Shown: positions 54,101-62,059, counted from the first letter of the stretch. The stretch: 64,000 nucleotides of DNA from Geomesophilobacter sediminis (GCF_016458275.1 NZ_JAEMHM010000020.1:1-64000); one strand, 5' to 3'. The notes: a model not told the origin generated them from the letters alone. Numbers and translations: made by a program.

Positions 54101-54194
54101 CATCGGCGTTTGCTTCCGCCGGTTTGCCGGCGAGAGCAACACCGGCCGCGGCCAGCGCCCCTCCCTGGAGAAATTTTCTTCGTGAAATCGCCAT
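51162..54194 (-). CDS. fdnG: Selenocysteine formate dehydrogenase catalytic subunit (Tat-exported)
   Basis: Read through one in-frame TGA (53624-53622), this is a 1010-residue molybdopterin oxidoreductase that oxidises formate. A twin-arginine signal (SRRKFLQGG, residues 4-12) sends it to the periplasm. The [4Fe-4S] site is C47, C50, C54 and C82 (CPFCSVGCG, LCPKG). The TGA is residue 191, in the family's active-site context EHQARL-U-HSSTVAGLAASFGRGAM, so selenocysteine is expected. A SECIS-like hairpin is at 53593-53609. Domain order continues with the bis-MGD domains (DAILAIGCNPAENHP, LLGNIGIAGGGVNALRG) and the C-terminal dinucleotide-binding domain. The stop-less reading on both sides of the TGA argues against a pseudogene. 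Confidence 0.95.
53593..53609 (-). promoter_or_regulatory. Bacterial SECIS element in fdnG
   Basis: On the - strand, 12 bases after the TGA, GTCGCC (53609-53604) pairs with GGCGGC (53598-53593) around the loop GGTCT. This loop matches the GGUCU of the E. coli formate dehydrogenase SECIS, which is recognised by SelB, and the distance to the UGA is close to that known there. Confidence 0.88.
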
Positions 54195-54264
54195 ACTACT
54201 CTCCTTTCGTTAATCAGGCACAGAACTTGCCGTTATTACCCTCGTTCGTATCCGTGGCGTATAC

Positions 54265-54280
54265 AGCAACGGATATGCCA
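54265..54280 (-). promoter_or_regulatory. Sigma-54 promoter of the formate dehydrogenase operon
   Basis: On the - strand TGGCATATCCGTTGCT has the invariant GG and GC at -24/-12 spacing and fits the consensus TGGCAC-N5-TTGCW with one change. The expected transcription start is near 54254, giving a leader of about 60 bases to the fdnG ATG. A sigma-54 activator gene is divergently encoded at 54668. Confidence 0.75.
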
Positions 54281-54322
54281 CGGTCGAAAAATCGGCAAAC
54301 GGAGACGGGGGAAACCCGGGAA

Positions 54323-54340
54323 CCCCTTGTATACATGGGG
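54323..54340. promoter_or_regulatory. Possible activator-binding palindrome upstream of fdnG
   Basis: CCCCTTGTATACATGGGG is an 18-bp palindrome with one mismatched pair. It lies about 70-85 bases upstream of the predicted sigma-54 start, where upstream activator sites of NtrC-type regulators are often found. Binding is a guess. Confidence 0.4.
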
Positions 54341-54538
54341 ATTGCGGCGGAAGGGTGCCGACGGCGGGGAAAATTAGAGGCGAAGACGCGTTGCGCAATT
54401 TCTGCCGGGAGCGCGTTATTTTGGCCGGGTTATTAACTAAACCCAACTTTCATCTTTAGCAAAGCAGGGGCTTCCGACCGGGCCAGTGCGCGTTCAGCCG
54501 TAGGGGCGCGAACTCCATTTTCGACGGTGGCCAGAGGG

Positions 54539-54600
54539 GTGGGAGCGCCATTCCTGGCGCGAATGACCTTGCCGGATCGCGCCAGAAATCGCGCTCCGAC
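54539..54600. repeat. REP-like inverted pair (type A)
   Basis: Facing units at 54539-54562 (GTGGGAGCGCCATTCC, then TGGCGCGA) and 54575-54600 (GATCGCGCCAGAAATCGCG, then CTCCGAC), just upstream of the sigma-54 regulator gene. Confidence 0.82.
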
Positions 54601-54667
54601 AAGAAAAGCAGCCCTTCTATTTGGGGTGCAGCATGCTGCGCCCATCATCCTTGACGAGGTTTATTGA

Positions 54668-56050
54668 ATGCAGAAACCGACCGTATTGGTTTGCGACGAT
54701 GAGGTGGAGATCCTCCGCTACCTCAAGAAGATCCTCACCGCAGGCGGCGTCGAAGCCGGGATCTTCAGCTCCGGCAAGGCCCTTTTGGACCACCTGGAAA
54801 ACGTGAAGCAGGCGCCGTGCAACCTGGTCCTTCTCGACGTGAAGATGCCGGATGTGGACGGCATCGAGGTCCTGCAGCGGATCAAGGTCATCCACCCGGA
54901 CCTCCCGGTGGTGATCATGACCGCTTTCGGCTCCATCGGCTCCGCGGTGGACGCGATGAAACTGGGCGCCTACGACTACGTCGCCAAACCCTTCCCCAAG
55001 GAAAAGGTATTGGGCCTTTTGGAGAAGGTCCTGGAGCGGGAGCGGCTGCTCAACGAGAACAACGCCCTCAAGGAGGAGTTGGGGCGCCGCCCCGCCGACA
55101 CCATCATCTATTCCGGCGACTCCTTCCGCGAGGTCATCGACCTCGCCCACCGCGTCGCCGCGAGCGAGGCCAACGCCCTCATCGTGGGGGAATCCGGCAC
55201 CGGCAAGGAGCTCATTGCCCGGCTGATCCACGACTCCAGCCCGAGAAAAAACCAGCATTTCGTCTCCATCAACTGCGCCGCCCTCCCCGACACCCTTTTG
55301 GAAAGCCAGCTCTTCGGCCACGTCCGGGGCGCCTTCACCGGGGCAATCACCAACCACAAGGGGCTTTTGGAGGAGGCCGACGGCGGCACCCTCTTTCTGG
55401 ACGAAATCGGCGACATGAGCCGCGCCATCCAGGCGAAGGTGCTTCGGGTAATCCAGGAGCGCGATTTCATCCCGGTAGGCGGGACCAAGCCCAAGACCGT
55501 GGACATCCGTTTCGTCGCCGCCACCAACAAGGACCTGGAGGCGGAGGCCCGGCAGGGGAACTTCCGCGAGGACCTCTACTTCCGGCTCAACGTGATCACC
55601 TTGAAGCTCCCCCCCTTGCGGGAGCGGCGCGAAGACATCCCCCCCCTGGCCCGCCACTTCCTCGCCAAGTTCGCCCGGCGCATGAACCGGGAGCTGCTGG
55701 ATTTCAGCGACGAGGCGCTGCGCCTCATGCAGAGCTACAACTGGCCGGGAAACGTGCGGGAGCTGCAAAACGCGGTCGAGCGCGCCACCATCCTCGCCAA
55801 GGGAAACCTGGTCACCCCGGACGTCCTGCCCGGTTGGAAAAAGCAGAGCGTGGAGGAAGCGCCGGCCCACGACCGTCTGGTCCCCCTGGCAACCGTGGAG
55901 CGGGACCACATCCGTTACATCCTGAAACAGACCGGGAACAACAAAAGCCGCGCCGCCCAGATCCTCGGCATCGCCCGCCGCACCCTCGACCGCAAGATCG
56001 AGGAATACGAGCTGGAAACCGGCACGACCGTTCCCCGCGAGGTGTACTGA
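54668..56050 (+). CDS. NtrC-type sigma-54-dependent response regulator
   Basis: This 460-residue activator has a receiver domain with phospho-acceptor D57 (LVLLDVKMPDVDG), a AAA+ domain with Walker A GESGTGKELIARLIH, the sigma-54-contact motif GAFTGA, Walker B GGTLFLDEIGDM and the arginine-finger region REDLYFRLNVI, and a C-terminal Fis-type helix-turn-helix (NNKSRAAQILGIARRTLDRK). Phosphorylation by the kinase encoded one base downstream should let it activate sigma-54 promoters. The divergent fdn operon carries such a promoter and is the likely target; this is inferred from position. GAGGT lies before the ATG. Confidence 0.95.
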   Translation: MQKPTVLVCDDEVEILRYLKKILTAGGVEAGIFSSGKALLDHLENVKQAPCNLVLLDVKMPDVDGIEVLQRIKVIHPDLPVVIMTAFGSIGSAVDAMKLGAYDYVAKPFPKEKVLGLLEKVLERERLLNENNALKEELGRRPADTIIYSGDSFREVIDLAHRVAASEANALIVGESGTGKELIARLIHDSSPRKNQHFVSINCAALPDTLLESQLFGHVRGAFTGAITNHKGLLEEADGGTLFLDEIGDMSRAIQAKVLRVIQERDFIPVGGTKPKTVDIRFVAATNKDLEAEARQGNFREDLYFRLNVITLKLPPLRERREDIPPLARHFLAKFARRMNRELLDFSDEALRLMQSYNWPGNVRELQNAVERATILAKGNLVTPDVLPGWKKQSVEEAPAHDRLVPLATVERDHIRYILKQTGNNKSRAAQILGIARRTLDRKIEEYELETGTTVPREVY

Positions 56051-56051
56051 C

Positions 56052-58046
56052 ATGAAGCGCCGGTTCCCGATCCGGACCAAGCTGACCATCGGGTCGCTGG
56101 TTCCCCTCTTCGCGGTGATGGTGATCGTCTCCATCGCCGGAGGCTGGATCGTCAAAGACAAGATCGCCGACCAGGCCCAGGACAAGGTCCGCACCGACCT
56201 CAACTCGGCCCGCGAGATTTACGGCAGCGAGTTGAAGCAGATGGCCGAGCTGGTGGAGTATGCCGCCAGCACCCCCATTGCCGGGACCGGCATCGCCACC
56301 GGAAACCGCGCCACCTTCGCTGCGCTGCTCGACCCGCTCCAGAAGAAAAAGCGGCTCGACATCCTCGCCGTTGCCGACAAAAACGGCCGCATCCTCTACC
56401 GCGCCGCCGATCCCCACCGGACTGCCGGAGGGGTGACCGCCCTTTCCGCGGTGAGCCGGGCTCTCGCCGGCCGCCAGGTGAGCGGCACCGAGATCGCCTC
56501 GGGGTCAGCGCTCGCCGTCGAGGGGCCCGAACTCGCCCAGCGCGCGATCATCGCCGTCACCCGCACCCCACGGGCGGTCCGTCCGGATACCGCCGGCACC
56601 GTGACCTCGGGGATGCTCCTGGTATCGGCGGCCCCGGTACGGGACGCTTCGGGGGCGGTCAGCGGGGTCATCTACGGCGCCATCCTCCTCAACAAGGACA
56701 ACGCCCTGGTGGACCGGATCAAGGACACGGTCTACGAGGGGGTGCGCTTCGAGACCCAGGACATCGGCAGCGCCACCATCTTCCTGGACGGCACCCGCAT
56801 CGCGACCAACGTCCGGGACAGCCAGGGAGAGCGGGCCATCGGCACCAAGATGTCCGACGAGGTCTATCGACGGGTGATGCTGGAAAAAAAGAAATGGCTG
56901 GACCGGGCCTTTGTGGTGAACGACTGGTACCTGACCGCCTACGAGCCGATCCTGGATCTGGACGGCAGGCCGGTGGGCTCTTTGTATGTGGGGATGCTCG
57001 AAAAACCCTACGCGGCGCTCAAGGACCAGGCGATGGCGATTTTCGCCGGGATCCTTCTCATCGGGACCGTCCTCGGCCTCGGCGTATCCGGCATCATCAG
57101 CGGATGGCTGGCCCGCCCGATCAAGGAACTGGAAACCTTCGCCCGCCGGGTGGCGGTCGGAGAACGTGACTTGAAGGTGGAAATCCGCAGCGCCGACGAG
57201 GTGGGCGATCTCGCCGCGGAATTCAACCAGATGACCGCGTCCCTGGCCCAGCGCGAGGAAGAGATCCATACCCTGAACCGCAGCCTGGAGCAGAAGGTGC
57301 TGTCGCGGACCGCGGAGCTTCAGGAGAAGAACCGGCTGCTTCTGGCGGCCCACGAGGACCTGGCCCGGGCCGAGAAACTCGCCGACCTGGGGATCGTGGC
57401 GGCCGGGGTGGCGCACGAGATGAACAACCCGCTGGCGATCATCCGGGGCAACACGGAACTTTTGGAGATGTACCTTCCGGAAGACGGGGACGGCCGCGAG
57501 GAAGTGGAGGTGATCAACCGGCAGACCGAGCGGATGGCCAAGATCGTGAGCAATCTGCTCACCTTCGCCCGCCAGCGCCCGATGCGCCTGGAGGAGGTGG
57601 CGATACCGCGCCTTTTGGACGACATCATCGAACAGGCCGGCCACCAGGTGGATTTGGCCGGGATCCGGATCGAGCGGCGCTACCCGCCGCAGTTGCCCAA
57701 GATCAGCGGCGACCCGGACAAGCTGCGCCAGGTGTTCGTCAACCTGATTGTGAATGCGGTGCAGGCCATGCCGCAGGGGGGGGTGCTGACGCTCACGGCG
57801 GAGCCGGCTGAGGAGGGATTCTGCGCGGTATCGGTCGGGGATACGGGAGGGGGGATTCCGCCGGAGCACCTGGACAAGCTCTTCACCCCCTTCTTCACCA
57901 CGAAGGAGGCAGGCACCGGCCTGGGGCTATCGGTTTCCTACGGCATCGTCAAGGACCACAAGGGGACCATCAAGCCGGAGAGCGTGCCGGGCCAGGGAAC
58001 CCGTTTCCGGGTGCTGCTGCCGGTGGTACGGAAAGAAGAGGAGTGA
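56052..58046 (+). CDS. Membrane sensor histidine kinase with periplasmic Cache domain
   Basis: This 664-residue kinase has an N-terminal membrane helix (LTIGSLVPLFAVMVIVSIAG), a periplasmic sensor of about 290 residues with Cache-type features (LDILAVADKNGRILYRAADP, FLDGTRIATNVRD, GSLYVGML), a second helix (AIFAGILLIGTVLGLGVSG), a HAMP domain (RPIKELETFARRVAVGE), a coiled coil, a HisKA domain with H455 (GVAHEMNNPLAI) and an ATPase domain (N box NLIVNAVQAMP, GDTGGGIP, GTGLGLSVSYGI). It probably senses a small periplasmic ligand, perhaps a carboxylate, and phosphorylates the NtrC-type partner. The gene starts one base after the regulator's stop. Confidence 0.94.
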   Translation: MKRRFPIRTKLTIGSLVPLFAVMVIVSIAGGWIVKDKIADQAQDKVRTDLNSAREIYGSELKQMAELVEYAASTPIAGTGIATGNRATFAALLDPLQKKKRLDILAVADKNGRILYRAADPHRTAGGVTALSAVSRALAGRQVSGTEIASGSALAVEGPELAQRAIIAVTRTPRAVRPDTAGTVTSGMLLVSAAPVRDASGAVSGVIYGAILLNKDNALVDRIKDTVYEGVRFETQDIGSATIFLDGTRIATNVRDSQGERAIGTKMSDEVYRRVMLEKKKWLDRAFVVNDWYLTAYEPILDLDGRPVGSLYVGMLEKPYAALKDQAMAIFAGILLIGTVLGLGVSGIISGWLARPIKELETFARRVAVGERDLKVEIRSADEVGDLAAEFNQMTASLAQREEEIHTLNRSLEQKVLSRTAELQEKNRLLLAAHEDLARAEKLADLGIVAAGVAHEMNNPLAIIRGNTELLEMYLPEDGDGREEVEVINRQTERMAKIVSNLLTFARQRPMRLEEVAIPRLLDDIIEQAGHQVDLAGIRIERRYPPQLPKISGDPDKLRQVFVNLIVNAVQAMPQGGVLTLTAEPAEEGFCAVSVGDTGGGIPPEHLDKLFTPFFTTKEAGTGLGLSVSYGIVKDHKGTIKPESVPGQGTRFRVLLPVVRKEEE

Positions 58047-58106
58047 CGAGGGGAATAGCAACAATATAACAGGGTCGGTTTGAGGTGGTGATGGATGAGC
58101 TTACCC

Positions 58107-58267
58107 GGTGGGAGCACCTTTCCAGGCGCGATTAACCACAACCGGTGGTACCGCCTGCGGCGGATCGCGCCTGGAAAGGCGCTCCCACAGTGATAAATGA
58201 CATCTATCAGTTGCGCAGGATTCCTGCCGCAAACAACAGATCTATCGCGACAGGAATGTCGCTCCTA
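58107..58267. repeat. REP-like cluster: type A pair plus one type B unit
   Basis: A type A pair (58107-58132 and 58163-58189) with the sequence ACCGCCTGCGGCGG in its spacer is followed by a type B unit (ATCGCGACAGGAATGTCGC then TCCTAC, 58244-58268). The cluster sits between the convergent sensor-kinase gene and the small hypothetical gene. Confidence 0.85.
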
Positions 58268-58283
58268 CCGAGTTAGTCAGACC

Positions 58284-58616
58284 TCAGTGATGGAACGCGG
58301 CCCAGGCGGGGCCGGAGAGAGGCATATCGAGGTGCCCCTTCAGCTGCTCCGTCATGTCGGTCAGCTGCTGCAGCAGATTGGCCGTCTGCCCCAGTTCCGG
58401 CTGCGGGGCGCAGATTTCCTGGATCCGGCGGTAAAGGTCTCCGAACTCGCTCTCGCTGGAGGCAACCCCTTCCACCTTGTTACCAACCTCATCGTTAAGC
58501 AGCAATCTCTTGGCCTGAATCAGCTGGACCTCGAGTCTCAGTTTGTCCATCACAGGCAGGTGACTGTTCTTGAGCAGGTACAGACAATCAGTGAGGATTC
58601 GGTATTGTTTCAGCAT
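58284..58616 (-). CDS. Small helical protein of unknown function
   Basis: This 110-residue protein is not recognised. It is predicted to be mainly helical and charged (LYLLKNSHLPVMDKLRLEVQLIQAKRLLL; TANLLQQLTDMTEQLKGHL), with no signal peptide or membrane helix. It has one cysteine near the N-terminus and one in the CAPQPE segment. A ribosome site (AGGAGAAG) precedes the ATG. It is transcribed away from the operator-like repeats at 58742-58850, which could therefore regulate it. Confidence 0.7.
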   Translation of the reverse strand: MLKQYRILTDCLYLLKNSHLPVMDKLRLEVQLIQAKRLLLNDEVGNKVEGVASSESEFGDLYRRIQEICAPQPELGQTANLLQQLTDMTEQLKGHLDMPLSGPAWAAFHH

Positions 58617-59058
58617 GATGCTTCTCCTGTGTTGAAGTCGACATTCTTCCTATAACAAGTTTCATACCAATTTGATCTTGAAGTCAGAGGATGTGATTTC
58701 AACTACTTAGCACCACTCAGGCTTCCTTACGAAATCGTCGTAAACTGTCCATTTTGTTACACCTCCCAAGTTCCCCTCCGCACAGTAGCTGTATTTTCAA
58801 TATCTTAGAAAGCAACTGTAACAAAATGGACTGTCCATTTTTTTACAGTTTTATTACTCCCCCCACATATTGAATCAGTCTTCATACGAATGCTTTAACG
58901 CGATTCGATGTACTCTCTAAAAGGCGGCCGTGCGTTGTATGAACCAACGTTCTGGCTTCTCCTCTCCAGCAGGGGTGCACCGCACTCCCCAATCGGAGTA
59001 CAATAAGCCGATGCGGCTCAAGACCGAGCCGAACTCCCGACCTGGAAGGAACCCACCC
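58617..59058. other. Divergent AT-rich region with operator-like repeats
   Basis: These 442 bases contain no supported gene. The AT-rich middle carries a near-perfect inverted repeat and a further half-site (58743-58850). In-frame ATG codons upstream of 59059 exist for the peptidase, but the residues they add are not conserved in type and precede the signal peptide. Confidence 0.55.
58743..58850. promoter_or_regulatory. Operator-like inverted repeats
   Basis: AACTGTAACAAAATGGAC (58814-58831) is followed after one base by its reverse complement (58833-58850) with one mismatch. The core TGGACTGTCCA is at the centre. A further inverted copy, GTCCATTTTGTTAC, lies at 58747-58760, exactly complementary to 58818-58831. 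Such paired sites are typical operators for dimeric repressors (for example TetR type). No T-run terminator context or nearby regulator gene is seen. Confidence 0.55.
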
Positions 59059-61719
59059 ATGAAAACCGCCATTTTTCCGTTCCTATTGCTCATGTTTGCC
59101 TGTTTGCTGGGGGCCCGGACCGCTTCCGCCTCCCCAGCCGAACCGTTGGCCGCCACCCTCAAGAACGGGCTCCGGGTGGTCGTGGTGCGTAACACCCTGG
59201 CGCATGCCGTCTCCACCCAGCTCGATTACCTGGTCGGCTCGGATGAAGCCCCGCCGGGCTTCCCGGGGATGGCCCATGCCCAGGAGCACATGATGTTCCG
59301 CGGCACCCCCGACCTCACCCCGGCGCAGATGTCCGCCATCATCGCCGCCATGGGAGGACAGTTCAACGCGGACACGCAACAGATGCTGACCCGGTACGTC
59401 TCTACGGTTGCAGCCGAGGATTTAGAGGCGGTGCTGCGGCTGGAAGCCTCCCGGATGCGTGCCGTCCTGGACAGTCCCGCCGGCTGGGACCAGGAGCGCG
59501 GGGCCATCATCCAGGAAGTGGAGCAGGATCTCTCCGACCCGCAGTATCTCCTCAGCGTGAAGCTTCTGGAGGCCGCCTTCACCGGCTCACCTTACGCCCA
59601 GGACGCCCTCGGCACCCGTCCCTCCTTCGAGAAGACCAGCGCATCGATGCTGCGGGACTTCCATCGCACCTGGTACGCACCGAACAACGCCGTCCTGATC
59701 ATCGTCGGCGACGTCGATCCGAAAGCGGCCCTCGCCCTGGCCAAAAAGCACTTCGAGCCGATCGCGCCCCGAAAACTCCCGGCGCGCCCCTCCTTCCAGT
59801 TCCGCCCCCTCCGGGGGGAGCACTTCACCATGGAATCCGACCTCCCTTACGGCGTCGCCGTGGTGGCGTACCGGTTGCCCGGTTTCGACAGCCCGGATTA
59901 TGCGGCCGGCGAGGTTCTGTCCGACGTCTTGTCGAGCAAGCGCGGCAACCTGTTCGCCCTGGTTCCGGCGGGAAAGGCGCTTTCCGCCGATTTCGAGAGC
60001 ATGCCGCTTCCCAAGGCGGCGCTGGGATATGCTATGGCGGCCTACTCCAAGGAAGGTGCCGGCCCCGGCCTGATCGCCGCCCTGAAACAGGTGCTGAAGG
60101 AATACGCCGAAAAGGGCGTGCCCCCGGAATTGGTGGAGGCGGCCAAGCGCCATGAAATCGCCGACCTGGAGTTCCAGAAAAACTCCATCGAGGAACTGGC
60201 GGACGCCTGGACCCAGGCGGTGGCGGTCGAGGGGCGCAAGTCGCCCCAGGACGATATCGAAGCGATCAAGCAGGTGACCGCAGCGGATGTAAACCGGGTA
60301 GCCCGCCGCTACCTGGAGAACGAAACCGCGATCACCGCCATCCTCACGCCACACCCGTCCGGCAAGCCGGTGGCCGCCAAGCCGTCGCCGCGCAGCAAGG
60401 AATCCTTCACTCCGGAATCGGTGGAGAGCACCGACTTGCCGCCCTGGGCCCGGAAACTCACCCAGGCCCTCCCCGGTGCACCCCACCGGGAAAAACCGGC
60501 CCAGTTCACCCTCCCCAACGGGCTGCGACTCATCGTGGTTCCGATCCGAAACGGCAATACGGTAAGCCTGTATGGCATGGTTAAGACCGAACCGGACCTG
60601 GAAACTCCACCGGGCCAGGAAGGGGTGGACGAAGTTTTGGGCAGTCTCTTTGCCTACGGCACCAGGAATCTGGACCGGCTCAAGTTCGAGGCGGCACTCG
60701 ACGACATCGCGGCGTCCATGGAAGTCGGAGACAATTTCGGGCTCAAGGTACTCAAGCCGCACTTGGACCGGGGGGTGGAGCTTTTGGCGGAAAACCTGAT
60801 CCACCCTGCCCTCCCCGCCGACGCCTTCGCCATCGTGCGCGGGCAGACTGCTGAAGCCGTGGCCGGCCGGCGGCAAAGCGCCGGGTGGCTGGCAGAGTAT
60901 GCGATGCATGAAGCGCTGTACCCGAAAAAAGACCCGTCGCTGCGGGAACCTACCCCGGAAAGCGTCTCGGCGCTGACCCTCGACGACGTAAGGAACTACC
61001 ACCGCACGGTCTTCCGTCCCGATCTGACCACCATCGTCGCAATCGGCGCGATAACCCCGGAAGAAACCCGGCAGCTGATCCTGAAGCACTTCGGAAACTG
61101 GCACGGGGAAGGGCCCAAGCCCCCAACCGATCTCCAGAGCGTTCCGGCCAATGCCCCCTCGGCGTCCGCGGTTCCGGACCAAAGCCGGATTCAAGACGAA
61201 GTGCTCCTGGAGGAAACCCTGGGACTGACCCGTTCCCATCCCGACTACTACCCGTTGCAGGTCGGACTTCACGTGCTGAGCGGCGGGTTCTACGCCACGC
61301 GGCTCTATCAGGACCTGCGCGAGAGGACCGGGCTGGTCTATACGGTGGAAGCGATGCTCAATGCCGGCAAGACCCGCACCACACTGGGCGTCTATTACGG
61401 GTGCGAGCCGGCCAATGTAGGAAAGGCACGGGTGGTTATCGAGAGGGATATCGAGCAGATGCAGCGCAAACCGGTAAGCGAACCGGAGCTGATGCAGTCG
61501 AAGACCCTGCTTTTGCGGCAGATCTTGTTGTCCCAGGTAAGCACGCGGGGGATTGCCGAGGAACTGCTCCATTTTTCCCAGTTGGATCTCCCCCTGGACG
61601 AGGCGGTGCACGCGGCGAAGCGGTACGCAGAAATCAAGGCTCTCGAGGTACAGAAGGCGTTCCAGAAGTGGTTGCGGCCGGCAGGGTTTGCCCAGGTGAG
61701 CCGGGGACCGGCCCCGTAG
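59059..61719 (+). CDS. Secreted M16 family zinc metallopeptidase (two-domain)
   Basis: This 886-residue protein begins with a signal peptide (KTAIFPFLLLMFACLLGARTASA). The first M16 half has the inverse zinc motif H73-x-x-E76-H77 (GMAHAQEHMMFRG), with the third ligand glutamate in IIQEVEQDL about 80 residues later. The second half (from about residue 480) repeats the fold without the motif (FTLPNGLRLIVVPIRNG, ERTGLVYTVEAML), as in two-domain pitrilysin-like enzymes. It is expected to cleave peptides in the periplasm or outside. ATG 59059 has AAGGAA upstream and gives a proper signal peptide; an upstream in-frame start at 58930 would not. Confidence 0.93.
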   Translation: MKTAIFPFLLLMFACLLGARTASASPAEPLAATLKNGLRVVVVRNTLAHAVSTQLDYLVGSDEAPPGFPGMAHAQEHMMFRGTPDLTPAQMSAIIAAMGGQFNADTQQMLTRYVSTVAAEDLEAVLRLEASRMRAVLDSPAGWDQERGAIIQEVEQDLSDPQYLLSVKLLEAAFTGSPYAQDALGTRPSFEKTSASMLRDFHRTWYAPNNAVLIIVGDVDPKAALALAKKHFEPIAPRKLPARPSFQFRPLRGEHFTMESDLPYGVAVVAYRLPGFDSPDYAAGEVLSDVLSSKRGNLFALVPAGKALSADFESMPLPKAALGYAMAAYSKEGAGPGLIAALKQVLKEYAEKGVPPELVEAAKRHEIADLEFQKNSIEELADAWTQAVAVEGRKSPQDDIEAIKQVTAADVNRVARRYLENETAITAILTPHPSGKPVAAKPSPRSKESFTPESVESTDLPPWARKLTQALPGAPHREKPAQFTLPNGLRLIVVPIRNGNTVSLYGMVKTEPDLETPPGQEGVDEVLGSLFAYGTRNLDRLKFEAALDDIAASMEVGDNFGLKVLKPHLDRGVELLAENLIHPALPADAFAIVRGQTAEAVAGRRQSAGWLAEYAMHEALYPKKDPSLREPTPESVSALTLDDVRNYHRTVFRPDLTTIVAIGAITPEETRQLILKHFGNWHGEGPKPPTDLQSVPANAPSASAVPDQSRIQDEVLLEETLGLTRSHPDYYPLQVGLHVLSGGFYATRLYQDLRERTGLVYTVEAMLNAGKTRTTLGVYYGCEPANVGKARVVIERDIEQMQRKPVSEPELMQSKTLLLRQILLSQVSTRGIAEELLHFSQLDLPLDEAVHAAKRYAEIKALEVQKAFQKWLRPAGFAQVSRGPAP

Positions 61720-61824
61720 GAGAAGCGCCCGCCAGGGGGCGGAGGACGCCACCGCGCAGACAAGATGCCCAAGCTTCTTCACCGAATGCGCCAACCCGGT
61801 GGGTGCGCCCCCCTTTCCGGTACG

Positions 61825-62059
61825 AGCGAGATTCTTGTCGCGATTGACCTTGCTGATCGCGGCAGGAATGCCGCTCCTTGTATAACGGACGGAAGCGGCC
61901 TTTCCTGTGGGAGCGCCATTCCTGGCGCGATCCGCCGCAGGCGGTACCTTCCAATGCCGCTAATCGCGCCTGGAAAGGCGCTCCTACAGGGCAGGCAACC
62001 GTGTGCATTTGAAGGGGCGATGGAGAAGAGATATTGATCGCGACAAGAATGTCGCTCCA
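61825..62059. repeat. Cluster of five REP-like units of both types
   Basis: Units are at 61825-61844 (type B, GAGCGAGATTCTTGTCGCGA), 61855-61879 (GATCGCGGCAGGAATGCCGC then TCCTT), 61905-61931 (type A), 61961-61989 (type A, inverted relative to the previous) and 62037-62059 (type B, GATCGCGACAAGAATGTCGC then TCC). The spacer of the type A pair contains GCCGCAGGCGG, as at 58107. This is the densest array in the window. Confidence 0.85.

Larger units (their letters stand above)
54195..54667. other. Regulatory region between fdnG and the divergent two-component genes
   Basis: No gene is supported in these 473 bases. It holds a sigma-54 promoter for the fdn operon, a 7-bp inverted repeat overlapping it (CCGTGGC 54252-54258 and GCCACGG 54277-54283), an imperfect 18-bp palindrome at 54323-54340, and a type A palindromic pair at 54539-54600. 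Confidence 0.7.

Noticed and set aside
54252-54283. The CCGTGGC...GCCACGG inverted repeat over the sigma-54 promoter as a separate regulator site.
   Set aside because: It overlaps the -24 element so part of the symmetry comes from the promoter itself; it may be chance. It is mentioned in the regulatory-region entry only.
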